64,000 bases of DNA from Paracoccus sulfuroxidans (GTDB taxonomy: Bacteria > Pseudomonadota > Alphaproteobacteria > Rhodobacterales > Rhodobacteraceae), in contig NZ_VLKU01000004.1 of the NCBI RefSeq assembly GCF_007830335.1, positions 248,001 through 312,000 on the forward strand, read 5' to 3'. Both the position numbers and the translations under genes were made by a program. The notes beneath the pieces are model-generated. The model was not told the DNA's origin and searched no databases. It saw only the letters and a list, made by a program, of their open reading frames with translations. Below, piece by piece: positions 44,969-54,158 of this stretch. Position 1 is the stretch's first letter, and every line of letters starts with the position of its first letter.

Positions 44969-46420
44969 CTACGCGACCCCGCCGAGACAGACGTATTTCA
45001 GCTCGATGAAGTCATCCATGCCGAAATGCGAGCCCTCGCGGCCAAGGCCCGACAGCTTCACGCCGCCGAATGGCGCTTCGGCGGTCGAGATCAGCCCGGT
45101 GTTCACGCCCACCATCCCGTATTCCAGCGCTTCCGAGACGCGGAAGACCCGCGCCAGATCGCGGGCGTAGAAATAGGACGCCAGCCCGAATTCGGTGTCA
45201 TTGGCCTGGGCGATGACCTCGGCCTCGTTGGTAAAACGGAAGAGGGGCGCGATGGGGCCGAAGGTCTCCTCGCGCGCCACGGCCATCTCGGGCGTGACGC
45301 CGGTCAGCACGGTCGCTTGGAAGAAGGTCCCGCCCAGCTCATGCGGCTGGCCGCCAAGCGCCACTTTCGCGCCCTTCGAGACCGCGTCGGCCACGTGTTC
45401 CTTCACCTTCTCGACCGCCGCCTGATCGATCAGCGGGCCAAGGTTCACGCCGGTCGCAAAGCCGTCGCCGGTTTTCAGCTTCGCCACCGCCGCCGTCAGC
45501 TTTTCGGCGAAGGCGTCATAGACCCCGTCCTGCACATAGATGCGGTTCGCGCAGACGCAGGTCTGGCCGTTGTTGCGGAATTTGGCGATCAGCGCGCCCT
45601 CGACCGCCGCGTCCAGATCGGCGTCGTCGAAGACGATGAACGGGGCGTTGCCGCCCAGCTCCAGCCCCAGTTTCTTGATGGTCTTGGCGCTTTGGGCGTA
45701 AAGCTGAACGCCGATCTCGGTCGAGCCGGTGAAGGTCAGCTTGCGGACCACGGGGTTCGCGGTCATCTCGGCCCCGATCTCGGCGGCCGAGCCGGTGATG
45801 ACGCTGAAAAGCCCCGCAGGCAGGCCCGCACGCTCGGCCAGCACCGCCAGCGCAATCGCCGAAAACGGCGTCTGCGAGGCCGGTTTCAGCACCATGGCGC
45901 AGCCGGCGGCAAAGGCGGGTCCGGCCTTGCGGGTGATCATTGCATTCGGGAAGTTCCAGGGCGTGATGGCCGCCACGACGCCGATCGGCTGCTTCATCAC
46001 CAGGATGCGCTTGTCGGGCTGGTGGCCGGGGATGGTCTCGCCATAGATGCGGCGGGCCTCTTCGGCGAACCATTCGATGAAGCTGGCGCCATAGGCGATC
46101 TCGCCCACGGCCTCGGGCAGGGGCTTGCCCTGCTCGGCGGTGAGGATGCGGCCAAGGTCGTCCTTGTGCTGGATCATCAGGTTGAACCAGGCGCGCAGGA
46201 TCTCGGCGCGGTCCTTGGCGGTGCGCTTGGACCAAGCCTTCTGGGCGACCTCCGCGGCGGCGATGGCACGCGCGGTCTCGGCCTGGCCAAGGCGCGGCAC
46301 ATGGCCGATCAGCGCCCCGGTCGAGGGGTTCGTCACCGCGATCCCCGCGCCATTCGCCTCGATCCATTCGCCGCCGATCAATGCCGCCTGCCGAAGCAGG
46401 CCAGGGTCTTGCAAATCCAT
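44969..46420 (-). CDS. gabD: NAD(P)-dependent succinate-semialdehyde dehydrogenase
   Basis: 483 residues, the standard length. NADP-binding and catalytic motifs are present: TPWNFPNAMITRK, KPASQTPFSA, FTGSTEIG, the general base Glu in LELGGNAPF, and the catalytic Cys in NNGQTCVCANR (the vicinal C-x-C of GabD). FGGVKLSGLGREG is the GabD C-terminal block. A GGAGG site precedes the ATG. It oxidises succinate semialdehyde to succinate in GABA and related catabolism. It marks the return to chromosomal-type DNA right of the island. Confidence 0.92.
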   Translation of the reverse strand: MDLQDPGLLRQAALIGGEWIEANGAGIAVTNPSTGALIGHVPRLGQAETARAIAAAEVAQKAWSKRTAKDRAEILRAWFNLMIQHKDDLGRILTAEQGKPLPEAVGEIAYGASFIEWFAEEARRIYGETIPGHQPDKRILVMKQPIGVVAAITPWNFPNAMITRKAGPAFAAGCAMVLKPASQTPFSAIALAVLAERAGLPAGLFSVITGSAAEIGAEMTANPVVRKLTFTGSTEIGVQLYAQSAKTIKKLGLELGGNAPFIVFDDADLDAAVEGALIAKFRNNGQTCVCANRIYVQDGVYDAFAEKLTAAVAKLKTGDGFATGVNLGPLIDQAAVEKVKEHVADAVSKGAKVALGGQPHELGGTFFQATVLTGVTPEMAVAREETFGPIAPLFRFTNEAEVIAQANDTEFGLASYFYARDLARVFRVSEALEYGMVGVNTGLISTAEAPFGGVKLSGLGREGSHFGMDDFIELKYVCLGGVA

Positions 46421-46492
46421 CTCAGTCCTCCACTGAAGGTCTTATACCGCCCTTTCGGCGCGGGCGTCAGCCCCCGGCGCGGGTTTCCGAGC

Positions 46493-47524
46493 CTACCGCC
46501 AGCCCATCGCCGGGGCGACATGGGTCAGGATGCTTTCCAGCACATGGGTGTTGTAATCGACGCCCAGCATATTGGGGATGGTCAGCAGCAAGGTATCGGC
46601 CTCGGCAATCGCCTCATCCTCGCGCAATTGCTCGATCAGGCGGTCGGGCTCATCGGCATAGCTGCGGCCAAAGACCGAGCGGGTCTCGTCGATCACGCCC
46701 ACCTGATCGCTGTCCTTGCCGCCCCGGCCGAAATAGGCGCGGTCGCGGTCATCGGTCAGCGCAAAGATCGAGCGGCTGACCGAGACGCGCGGCTTGCGGC
46801 TGTGGCCCGCCTTCTGCCATGCCTCGCGGAAGGCGCGGATCTGTTTGGCCTGCTGGATGTGGAAGGGCTCGCCGCTTTCGTCGGTCTTCAGCGTCGAGCT
46901 TTGCAGGTTCATCCCCATCTCCGCCGCCCAGATCGCCGTCGCATCCGAGGCCGCGCCCCACCAGATGCGGTCGCGCAACCCTTCGGAATGCGGCTCAAGC
47001 CGCAGAAGGCCGGGCGGGTTCGGGAACATCGGATTGGGGTTCGGCTGGGCGAAGCCGCGCCCCTCCAGCTGCTGCAGGAAAACCTCGGCATGGCGGCGGG
47101 CCATATCGGCGGGGCTTTCGCCCTCGGCGGGCTGATAGCCGAAATAGCGCCAGCCATCGATCACCTGCTCGGGCGAGCCACGGCTGATCCCCAGTTGCAG
47201 ACGCCCGCCCGAGATGAGGTCGGCAGCCCCCGCGTCCTCGACCATGTAAAGCGGGTTTTCATAGCGCATGTCGATGACGCCCGTTCCGATCTCGATGGTC
47301 GAGGTGCGCGCGCCGATGGCGGCCATCAGCGGAAAGGGCGAGGCCAGCTGGCGGGCGTAATGGTGGACGCGGAAATAGGCGCCGTCGATGCCAAGCTGTT
47401 CGGCGGCGACCGAAAGCTCGATCGATTGCAGCAGCACGTCCGAGGCCGTGCGCACGCCCGAGCCCCGCTCATCCGCCCAATGGCCGAAGGACAGAAAGCC
47501 GATTTTCTTCCGTTCAGTCGTCAT
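46493..47524 (-). CDS. LLM-class flavin-dependent oxidoreductase
   Basis: 343 residues from the ATG at 47524; the frame extends 15 codons upstream (Met at 47533 and 47569). Bacterial luciferase-like fold: IGFLSFGHW at the start, YFRVHHYARQLASPFPLMAA and IGTGVIDMRYENPLYMVEDA in the middle, and a region with GRLQLGISRGSP that contacts flavin. The substrate is unknown; relatives oxidise alkanes, sulphonates or N-containing rings. It is transcribed toward gabD but 70 bp apart, and may be read through. Confidence 0.87.
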   Translation of the reverse strand: MTTERKKIGFLSFGHWADERGSGVRTASDVLLQSIELSVAAEQLGIDGAYFRVHHYARQLASPFPLMAAIGARTSTIEIGTGVIDMRYENPLYMVEDAGAADLISGGRLQLGISRGSPEQVIDGWRYFGYQPAEGESPADMARRHAEVFLQQLEGRGFAQPNPNPMFPNPPGLLRLEPHSEGLRDRIWWGAASDATAIWAAEMGMNLQSSTLKTDESGEPFHIQQAKQIRAFREAWQKAGHSRKPRVSVSRSIFALTDDRDRAYFGRGGKDSDQVGVIDETRSVFGRSYADEPDRLIEQLREDEAIAEADTLLLTIPNMLGVDYNTHVLESILTHVAPAMGWR

Positions 47525-47668
47525 CTGCTGCATCCATTCTGTCTGCTGGCGCGCGCGCCCGGTTGCCATGCATGTAGGAAGCCGCCCCGCCCTTGCGCAA
47601 GCCGTTCGGGCGGTGATGGAGCTTTCGCCCTCGCCCCGCTAAGCTGGCCCCTCAGACAAGAAGGGGCG

Positions 47669-48652
47669 ATGGTGCAGACAGAGGATGAGATCGGCGACTG
47701 GCCCCTGCCGCGTGCGGGCGAGCAGGATCTGCTGGATGCGGCGCCCTGGCTTTCGCGGCAATCGGCGCTGACTTTGCCGCTGGCCGATGCCGCACTGGCC
47801 GTCGGGCGACTGGATGCGGATCTGGCGGGGTTGGACGAGACCCGGCGCGCGGGCTTTCTGCGCAGGCTGGCGCTGGCCGAGGTCGAGGCGCTTTTATGGG
47901 TGCTGGGCCGCCCGCTGGCCCGCGATGAGATTGGCCGCGACCTGATGGACGCCCGCGCGACCAGCGATCTTGAGGCGATGCGCTTTGCCCGCTGGGCGAT
48001 CCGGCGGCTGGAGGGGCAGGGGGGCGAGAGCCTGCGCGATTTTCTGGGCCTGCACAGCCAGCCGCCGACAGGCGCGGCGATGCCCCGGCTGACCGGCGAC
48101 AGTTTTGACGATGCGGCGCTGGTCTTTGCCGAGGCGATGGGCCATGCGCAGGGGCTGCATCCGCTCTCGCGCGCGCCGTTTGCGCTGCTGGCCTGGCGGA
48201 TGACCGAGCTTTCGCCGCCGGAAGAGGCCACCGCCGAGGCGCTGGTCTGGATCGCCCGCGACATGGCGCGCGGCTGCGAGGCGCTGACCTTCCTGCCCAT
48301 CGCGGCCGAGACGCGCCGCACCCGCAGCGATGCGGGGCCGGTGGAAGGCCGCATGGAAGCGCATCTGACCGCGCTGACGGCGGGGGCGCGGGCGGCGCGG
48401 CTGCTGCTGCGCCGGGTGGACGAATGGCAGGACCGCGCGCTGCGGGCGACGCAGCCCGTCAAGGGCAACAGCCCGGCGCGGGTGATCGAGGTGCTGGCCG
48501 CGCATCCGCTGGTCTCGGCCCCCGATGTCGAGAAGGCGACGGGCCTCAGCCGGATCACGTCCGAGCGGATGCTGAACCGGCTGGAGGACCTGCAGCAGAT
48601 CCGCGAGATCACCGGCACGCGGCGCTTCCGGCTGTGGACGGCGCGGCTTTAG
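47669..48652 (+). CDS. DUF1612/HTH-type protein
   Basis: 327 residues from the ATG at 47669; AAGGGG lies just before it. An all-helical protein whose N-terminal two thirds (GRLDADLAGLDETRRAGFLR, AEVEALLWVLGRPLARDEIG) looks like the DUF1612 family found in Rhizobiales and Rhodobacterales. The C terminus (VIEVLAAHPLVSAPDVEKAT, GLSRITSERMLNRLEDLQQI) is a winged helix. A transcription factor is likely; the target is not known. It converges with the GntR gene, ends 4 bp apart. Confidence 0.65.
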   Translation: MVQTEDEIGDWPLPRAGEQDLLDAAPWLSRQSALTLPLADAALAVGRLDADLAGLDETRRAGFLRRLALAEVEALLWVLGRPLARDEIGRDLMDARATSDLEAMRFARWAIRRLEGQGGESLRDFLGLHSQPPTGAAMPRLTGDSFDDAALVFAEAMGHAQGLHPLSRAPFALLAWRMTELSPPEEATAEALVWIARDMARGCEALTFLPIAAETRRTRSDAGPVEGRMEAHLTALTAGARAARLLLRRVDEWQDRALRATQPVKGNSPARVIEVLAAHPLVSAPDVEKATGLSRITSERMLNRLEDLQQIREITGTRRFRLWTARL

Positions 48653-48655
48653 CGC

Positions 48656-49333
48656 CTATTCCGACAGCAGCAGCGCATCCTTGAGGCTGCGCACGGTGTC
48701 GCGTTCGCCCGACAGGCGCAACTCTTTTTCGACGTGATCCAGATGATGGGCCATCGCCTTGCGCGCGGCCTTCACATCGCCGCTGCGCAGATGGGCGATG
48801 ATCTCATCATGCTCATCGGGGCCGCAATTGTACTTGTCGGAATCGCGGAAGGCGGCGGTGATCAGCGAACTGCGGCTGATCAGGTCGCGCATCAGCCCGC
48901 TGAGGAAACCGGCCTCGGACATCTCGGCCAGCATCTGATGAAAGCCGCCCGACAGCTTGATGATCGCGCGCTGGTCGTTGGTGGCGTTGGCGACGCGCTC
49001 TTTCTCGACATGGGCGGCCAGTACGGCCAGCTTGTCGTCGTCCAGCCGGTCGATCAGCCGTTCGATCACCCGCTGCTCGACCGAGCGGCGGATGTGGAAG
49101 ACGTCGCGCGCCTCCTCGACGCTGGGTTCGGCGACGAAGGCACCCTTGTTCAGCTCGCTGGCGACCAGGCCCTCACGCTCAAGAATGGCCAGCACCTGCC
49201 GCACCTTGGCGCGGCTGACACCGAAAAGCTCGGCCAGTTCGGTTTCCTTCAACCGCATGCCGGGGCGCAGCCGCCGCTCGGCAATGGACAGCCAAATCCG
49301 TTCGGCAATCTGTTCTGCGCTCAATGCGTCCAT
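48656..49333 (-). CDS. GntR-family transcriptional regulator (FCD type)
   Basis: 225 residues from the ATG at 49333 (AGGGG upstream; the frame is open for 52 more codons, without support). The N-terminal winged helix includes RLRPGMRLKETELAELFGVS and RAKVRQVLAILEREGLV. The C-terminal FCD ligand domain shows the metal-binding pattern: Asp in EARDVFHIRRSVE, His in GGFHQML and His in DEHDEIIAHLR. It lies divergent from the flavin reductase gene, with a perfect palindrome between them. It probably represses the catabolic cluster until an intermediate binds. Confidence 0.9.
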   Translation of the reverse strand: MDALSAEQIAERIWLSIAERRLRPGMRLKETELAELFGVSRAKVRQVLAILEREGLVASELNKGAFVAEPSVEEARDVFHIRRSVEQRVIERLIDRLDDDKLAVLAAHVEKERVANATNDQRAIIKLSGGFHQMLAEMSEAGFLSGLMRDLISRSSLITAAFRDSDKYNCGPDEHDEIIAHLRSGDVKAARKAMAHHLDHVEKELRLSGERDTVRSLKDALLLSE

Positions 49334-49405
49334 GGTGCCCCTGACATTGCCTTGGGAAAGAGTAGCCGATCTTTTTGCTTCCCGTCCAGCAGGAATGCAG
49401 TCATA

Positions 49406-49417
49406 ATTGTCGACAAT
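49406..49417. promoter_or_regulatory. GntR operator, copy 1
   Basis: ATTGTCGACAAT, a perfect 12-bp palindrome, 73 bp from the regulator start and 56 bp from the flavin reductase start. The 10-bp core TTGTCGACAA recurs at 50883-50892. Confidence 0.75.
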
Positions 49418-49472
49418 CGTGTGTACATATATTAAGCGATCAGTCGCGAACATGGCAGCAAAGGAGTGGTTC

Positions 49473-50099
49473 ATGGAGTTTGATTTCACCCGGATGGAGC
49501 CTTTGGACCGCTATCGCCTGCTGACGAACTTTGTCGGGCCGCGGCCGATTGCGCTGGTCACCACGCGCTCGGCCGAAGGGCATGACAACGGCGCACCGAT
49601 GAGCTTTTTCAACGTCTTTTCGCATGATCCGGCCATTGTTGTGCTGGGCATCCAGCCGCGCGCCGACGGGCGCGAAAAGGACACCGTCACCAATATCCGC
49701 CGCACGGGCGAATTCACGGTGAACATGGTCGACATGGCCCTGTCGCGCACCATGCTGATCTGCGGCCTTGGGGCCGAAAGCGATGTCGATGAGCTGGAGC
49801 TGGCGGGCGAATCGGTCATGCCGGGCACGCAGGTCGGCGCCTCCTGGATTCCGGCCAGCCCCTGCGCGATGGAGTGCCGGGTCGAGCGGCTGATCGAATA
49901 TCCCAAGCGCGTGCTGGTTCTGGGCGAGGTCGTGCATATGCATGTCCGCCGCGACTGTCTGGACGCCCAGGGGCGCTATGTCGACCCCGAGACCTATCAG
50001 CCGATCGCCCGGCTGCATGCGGATAATTACATCGTCTCGGACCAGCAATTCGTGCTGAAGGCGCCCCCACTTTCCGATGTGCTGAAGGCCAAGGGTTAA
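49473..50099 (+). CDS. Flavin reductase family protein
   Basis: 208 residues from the ATG at 49473, chosen because AAGGAG lies 6 bp upstream. FMN-binding split-barrel fold: NFVGPRPIALVTTRSAEG, NGAPMSFFNVFSHDPAIVVL and TVTNIRRTGEFTVNMV. These proteins reduce or bind FMN and may partner with a monooxygenase such as the LLM enzyme nearby. It is the first gene of the divergent unit and is separated from the racemase gene by 2 bp. Confidence 0.88.
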   Translation: MEFDFTRMEPLDRYRLLTNFVGPRPIALVTTRSAEGHDNGAPMSFFNVFSHDPAIVVLGIQPRADGREKDTVTNIRRTGEFTVNMVDMALSRTMLICGLGAESDVDELELAGESVMPGTQVGASWIPASPCAMECRVERLIEYPKRVLVLGEVVHMHVRRDCLDAQGRYVDPETYQPIARLHADNYIVSDQQFVLKAPPLSDVLKAKG

Positions 50100-50101
50100 T
50101 C

Positions 50102-50800
50102 ATGCAAGTCTTTATCATCAATCCGAATTCCACCGAATCCATGACGCGGATGGCGCTGAAAAGCGCGCAAGGTGTGGCCGACCCCGGCACGGTGATCCTG
50201 CCCGCGACGGGGCGCGACGCGCCCGCCAGCATCGAGGGTTTCTCGGATGAGGCGCTGTCGGTGCCCTCCATGCTGGCGCAGATCCGCGAGGCCGAGCAGG
50301 CGGGCGCGCAGGCCACCGTCATCGCCTGTTTCGACGACCCCGGCCTTGATGCCGCGCGCGAGGTGGCGGGCGGCCCGGTGCTGGGCATCTGCCAGTCGGG
50401 CATTCAGGCGGCGATGATTCTGTCCAAGCGCTTCTCGATCGTGACGACGCTGCCGCGCTCGGTCCCGGCGATCGAGGATCTGGTGCAGCGTTACGGCGCC
50501 TCGGGCCATTGCCGCCGCGTGCGCTGCATCGATCTGCCGGTGCTGTCCATCGAAAGCGAATCACAGCAGGCCTTCAGCCTTCTGGTCGCCGAAATCGAGC
50601 GTGCGCGCGACGAAGACGGGGCCGAGGCGGTCGTTCTGGGCTGCGCCGGCATGTCCGATCTGACCGATGCGCTGACCCGTGCGACCGGAGTCGTGGTCAT
50701 CGACGGCGTCGTCGTGGCGGTGAAAATGGCCGAGGCGCTGGTGGGCAGCGGGCTGCGCACCTCGAAGGCCAATGCCTATGCCTATCCAAGGGTTAAGTGA
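50102..50800 (+). CDS. Asp/Glu/hydantoin racemase family protein
   Basis: 232 residues. The two catalytic Cys of the family are present: TVIACFDDPGL (near 76) and VVLGCAGMSDLTDAL (near 181). FIINPNSTESMT at the N terminus is typical of the hydantoin/allantoin racemase (DCG1) group rather than of cell-wall Asp/Glu racemases. With amidohydrolases next door it suggests work on a cyclic amide with a stereocentre, e.g. a hydantoin; the exact compound is unknown. Confidence 0.88.
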   Translation: MQVFIINPNSTESMTRMALKSAQGVADPGTVILPATGRDAPASIEGFSDEALSVPSMLAQIREAEQAGAQATVIACFDDPGLDAAREVAGGPVLGICQSGIQAAMILSKRFSIVTTLPRSVPAIEDLVQRYGASGHCRRVRCIDLPVLSIESESQQAFSLLVAEIERARDEDGAEAVVLGCAGMSDLTDALTRATGVVVIDGVVVAVKMAEALVGSGLRTSKANAYAYPRVK

Positions 50801-50881
50801 CGCAAATTGGGCTGTATGGCCGGGGCGAAATCGCCCGGTCCGCGACCTTCGCGATCAGGATTGCGACGAATTGTCGTCCTG

Positions 50882-50893
50882 ATTGTCGACAAA
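50882..50893. promoter_or_regulatory. GntR operator, copy 2
   Basis: ATTGTCGACAAA; core TTGTCGACAA at 50883-50892. A related half-site pair GACGA-ATTG-TCGTC lies just before it (50865-50878). It sits immediately upstream of a TTGACA hexamer. Confidence 0.7.
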
Positions 50894-50897
50894 ACAG

Positions 50898-50925
50898 TTG
50901 ACACAAACGGCGACCATATTACGCT
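50898..50925 (+). promoter_or_regulatory. Possible promoter of the ABC/amidohydrolase operon
   Basis: TTGACA at 50898-50903 next to the operator; the best-spaced -10 (TACGCT, 16 bp later) is weak, as expected for a regulated promoter. Confidence 0.4.
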
Positions 50926-50966
50926 TTAGTGAACGGCCCGACAGGGTCATGGGGGGAAGAACTGAC

Positions 50967-51035
50967 ATGACACAGCGCGCGAAACGCCTTCGCTCATGCG
51001 TTCAGGCCAAGCCAGCCACCGGCCGGAGGGGCTGA
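50967..51035 (+). CDS. Possible 22-residue leader peptide
   Basis: ATG at 50967, a purine-rich GGGGGGAAGAA upstream, and a TGA at 51033 that ends 5 bp before the permease start. The product is basic (MTQRAKRLRSCVQAKPATGR and two more). It may couple translation into the permease gene. It is too short to confirm by composition. Confidence 0.35.
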   Translation: MTQRAKRLRSCVQAKPATGRRG

Positions 51036-51040
51036 TCGGC

Positions 51041-52009
51041 ATGCTGGTCTTCATCATCAAGAAACTGGCGAATGCCGCATTGGTCATGCTGGCTGTGGCC
51101 TTTCTGGCCTTCATGATCTTCCGCCTTGCGGGCGATCCGGTCGACATGATGTCCACCGAACAGACGACCGAGGCCGACCGCGAACTGATGCGCGAAAAGC
51201 TGGGCCTGAACGACAGCTTTCTGGTCCAGTACGGGCGCTTCGTCGGCAATGCCGCGCAGGGCGAATTCGGCATCTCGTACCGCAACGGGCAAGAGGTGCT
51301 GGGCCTGATCGCCGAGCGTTTCCCCGCCACGATGGAACTGGTGCTGGTCGCCACGATCCTGTCGCTGGTGGTGGGCCTGCCGCTGGGCGTGCTGACCGCG
51401 ATCAAGCGCGGGAAATGGTATTCCGAGATCCTGCAGTTCGGCTCGATCATCGGGGTGTCGCTGCCCAGTTTCGTCGTGGGCATCCTGCTGATTCTGGTCT
51501 TCTCGGTGACGCTTGGCATCTTCCCGGCCTTCGGGCGGGGCGAGGTGGTCGACCTTGGCTGGTGGTCCACGGGTTTCCTGACGAAAACCGGGCTGATGGC
51601 GCTGGTGCTGCCCTCGATCTCGCTGGCGCTTTATCAGGTGACGCTGATCATGCGTCTGGTGCGGGCCGAGATGCTGGAGGTCATGCGCTCGGATTACGTG
51701 AAATTCGCCCGCGCCCGGGGCATCAGCCGCACCAAGATCTATTTCCGCCACGCGCTGCGCAACTGCCTGATGCCGGTCGTGACGCTGACCGCGATGAACA
51801 TCGGCACGCTGATCGCCTTCGCCCTGATCACCGAGACGGTGTTCCAGTGGCCGGGCATGGGCATGCTGTTCATTCAGGCCGTCACCTTCATCGATATCCC
51901 GGTGATGGCGGCCTATCTGTGCATCGTGTCCTTCATCTTCGTGTTCCTGAACACGATGGTCGACATCACCTATGCGGTGATCGACCCGCGCCTGCGCAAC
52001 GCCAAGTAA
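51041..52009 (+). CDS. Dipeptide-type ABC transporter permease (DppB type)
   Basis: 322 residues from the ATG at 51041 (GGAGGGG upstream; the frame is open 15 codons further). Six membrane segments; KKLANAALVMLAVAFLAFMI at the N terminus, RLAGDPVD in the periplasmic loop, and the EAA loop in FARARGISRTKIYFRHALRN. It starts the transporter operon, an unusual arrangement because the binding-protein gene comes late. Confidence 0.92.
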   Translation: MLVFIIKKLANAALVMLAVAFLAFMIFRLAGDPVDMMSTEQTTEADRELMREKLGLNDSFLVQYGRFVGNAAQGEFGISYRNGQEVLGLIAERFPATMELVLVATILSLVVGLPLGVLTAIKRGKWYSEILQFGSIIGVSLPSFVVGILLILVFSVTLGIFPAFGRGEVVDLGWWSTGFLTKTGLMALVLPSISLALYQVTLIMRLVRAEMLEVMRSDYVKFARARGISRTKIYFRHALRNCLMPVVTLTAMNIGTLIAFALITETVFQWPGMGMLFIQAVTFIDIPVMAAYLCIVSFIFVFLNTMVDITYAVIDPRLRNAK

Positions 52010-52019
52010 CCGCGAGGGG

Positions 52020-52961
52020 ATGATGACGACCCAATCGACCAACTCCGCCCCGTCCCGCAGGAAGCGCTTTCGCGACAGCGACCTGTGGTGGTCCTTCACC
52101 CACAGCTGGTCCGCGCGCATCGCGGCGGTGCTGCTGATCGTGCTGATCGGCTCGGCCTTCCTGGCCCCCTGGATCGCGCCGCAGAACCCCTATGACGCGG
52201 CCAGCCTTGATATGTGGAAATCCGAGCTGCCGCCGATCTGGCAGCAGGGGTCCGAAATGCCCTATCTGCTGGGCACCGACACGCAGGGCCGCGACATGCT
52301 GTCGGTGCTGCTTTACGGCACGCGGATCTCGGTGATGATCGGCTTTGCCTCGGTCATCTTTTCGCTGCTGATCGGGCTGACGCTGGGTCTGGTCGCGGGC
52401 TATTTCGGCGGCATCGCCGACAACCTCTTGATGCGGGTGGGCGATGTGGTGCTGTCGATCCCGACCATCCTGATCGCCATTCTGGTCTCGGCCGTGGTGC
52501 GGCAGATGCTGCCCACCAACCTGCGAGAGATCGGCGCGGCCGCCGTTCTGGTGCTGGCGATCACGCTGTCGGGCTGGGTGCAATACGCCCGCACCGTGCG
52601 CGCCCAGACCATTGTCGAGCGGGGCAAGGAATATGTCATGGCGGCGAAGCTGCTGAACGTGCCCAAGCATCGCATCATGTTCCGCCACATCCTGCCGAAC
52701 ACCCTGACCCCGGTGCTGGTCGCGGCGACGCTGTCCTTCGGCATGGCCATCCTGACCGAGGCGACGCTGTCCTTCCTGGGCATCGGCATGCCGCCGGGCC
52801 AGCCGTCGCTGGGGACGCTGATCCGCATTGGCAACCAGTACCTCTTCTCGGGTCTGTGGTGGATGGTGATCTTCCCCGTGGTGCAGCTGTCGCTGCTGGT
52901 CATCTCGGTCAACCTGCTGGGCGACTGGCTGCGCGACGCCCTGAACCCCAAGCTGAGGTAA
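52020..52961 (+). CDS. Dipeptide-type ABC transporter permease (DppC type)
   Basis: 313 residues (ATG at 52020; a second ATG follows at once). A polar N-terminal tail, then six membrane segments. LLGTDTQGRDMLSVLLYGTR is the DppC signature and AAKLLNVPKHRIMFRHILPN the EAA loop. It pairs with the DppB-type subunit. Confidence 0.92.
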   Translation: MMTTQSTNSAPSRRKRFRDSDLWWSFTHSWSARIAAVLLIVLIGSAFLAPWIAPQNPYDAASLDMWKSELPPIWQQGSEMPYLLGTDTQGRDMLSVLLYGTRISVMIGFASVIFSLLIGLTLGLVAGYFGGIADNLLMRVGDVVLSIPTILIAILVSAVVRQMLPTNLREIGAAAVLVLAITLSGWVQYARTVRAQTIVERGKEYVMAAKLLNVPKHRIMFRHILPNTLTPVLVAATLSFGMAILTEATLSFLGIGMPPGQPSLGTLIRIGNQYLFSGLWWMVIFPVVQLSLLVISVNLLGDWLRDALNPKLR

Positions 52962-52964
52962 GCG

Positions 52965-54158
52965 ATGAGCAATCTGATCCTGCGCAATGTCCGCCCCTAT
53001 GGCGAGGCGGCGACCGACCTTCTGATCCGGGATGGCGTCATTGCCGAAACCGGCACCATCGCCGACCAGCCCGGCATCGCCGTCGAGGACGGGCAGGGCG
53101 CGATCCTGTGGCCGGGCCTAATCGACGCGCATACGCATCTGGACAAGACCACCTGGGGCATGGGCTGGCACGAGAACAACCGTGCCGCCGTCCTGCGCGA
53201 GCGCATCGATTATGAGCGCGAGATGCGGCTGGAGCTGGGCATGGACCCGCACCGCCAGTCGATGCGCCACGCCATCGGCCTTGCCGCCCATGGCGCGACC
53301 CATATCCGCAGCCATGTCGACATCGACACCACCCACGGGCTGCGTCTGGTCGAGGGCGTGCAGCAGACGCGCGAAAAGCTGCGCGGCATCATCGACATCG
53401 AGATCGTGGCCTTCCCGCAATCCGGCCTCATGGTCATGCCCGGCACGCTGGAGCTGCTGGATGAGGCGCTGGCCAATGGCTGCGAGGTGCTGGGCGGCAT
53501 CGACCCCTGCGGCATCGACCGCGACCCGAAGGGCCAGCTGGATGCGCTGTTCGCCCTGGCGGGCAAGCATGGCGTGCCGATCGACATTCACCTGCACGAA
53601 GCGGGCGAACTTGGCGCCTTCACCATGGAGATGATCTTCGAGCGGGTCCGCGCCACCGGCATGCAGGGCAAATTCGTCATCAGCCACGCCTTCGCGCTTG
53701 GCATGAATGATGAGCTGCGCGTGGCCCGGCTGGTCGAAGAGATCGCCGAACTCGACATCGGCATCGCCACCACCGGCGCGCCCTCGGCCACCGTACCCTC
53801 GGCCCGGCGGCTGAAGGCGGCGGGTGTGCGCCTTGGCGCGGGCTGCGACGGCATCCGCGACACCTGGGGGCCCTGGGGCCTGCCCGACATGATGGACCGC
53901 GCCCGCATCATCGGCATGAAGAACGGCGTCCGCTCGGACCACGAGCTGCGCCACATGCTGGAGATCGTCAGCCAGGGCGGGGCCGATCTGATGCGGCTCG
54001 ATGGCTATGGCATCGCGCCGGGCTGCAAGGCCGATTTCACTCTGCTGCGTGGGCAGACCGTCGGCCATGCCGTCGTTCAGCCCGCCCTGCCGCCGCTGGT
54101 CGTCAAGGCCGGCAAGATCATCGCCCGCGAGGGCCATTGCATCGTGGACATGCCATGA
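52965..54158 (+). CDS. Amidohydrolase, cytosine deaminase-like (CodA type)
   Basis: 397 residues. The metal-binding HxH is His56-x-His58 in GLIDAHTHLDK. Later ligands are His in IDIHLHEAG, His in ISHAFALG and Asp in AGCDGIRDTWGPWG, matching the CodA/N-isopropylammelide branch of the superfamily. It deaminates or hydrolyses a ring or amide C-N bond in the cytoplasm. It lies between transporter genes, with 3 bp to the permease stop and 4 bp overlap with the next gene. Confidence 0.88.
   Translation: MSNLILRNVRPYGEAATDLLIRDGVIAETGTIADQPGIAVEDGQGAILWPGLIDAHTHLDKTTWGMGWHENNRAAVLRERIDYEREMRLELGMDPHRQSMRHAIGLAAHGATHIRSHVDIDTTHGLRLVEGVQQTREKLRGIIDIEIVAFPQSGLMVMPGTLELLDEALANGCEVLGGIDPCGIDRDPKGQLDALFALAGKHGVPIDIHLHEAGELGAFTMEMIFERVRATGMQGKFVISHAFALGMNDELRVARLVEEIAELDIGIATTGAPSATVPSARRLKAAGVRLGAGCDGIRDTWGPWGLPDMMDRARIIGMKNGVRSDHELRHMLEIVSQGGADLMRLDGYGIAPGCKADFTLLRGQTVGHAVVQPALPPLVVKAGKIIAREGHCIVDMP

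Noticed and set aside
44948..47668. Very long plus-strand open frame, part of a 1234-codon frame
   Set aside because: It is antisense to gabD and the LLM gene, which have intact motifs; only the part from 47669 on is a real gene.
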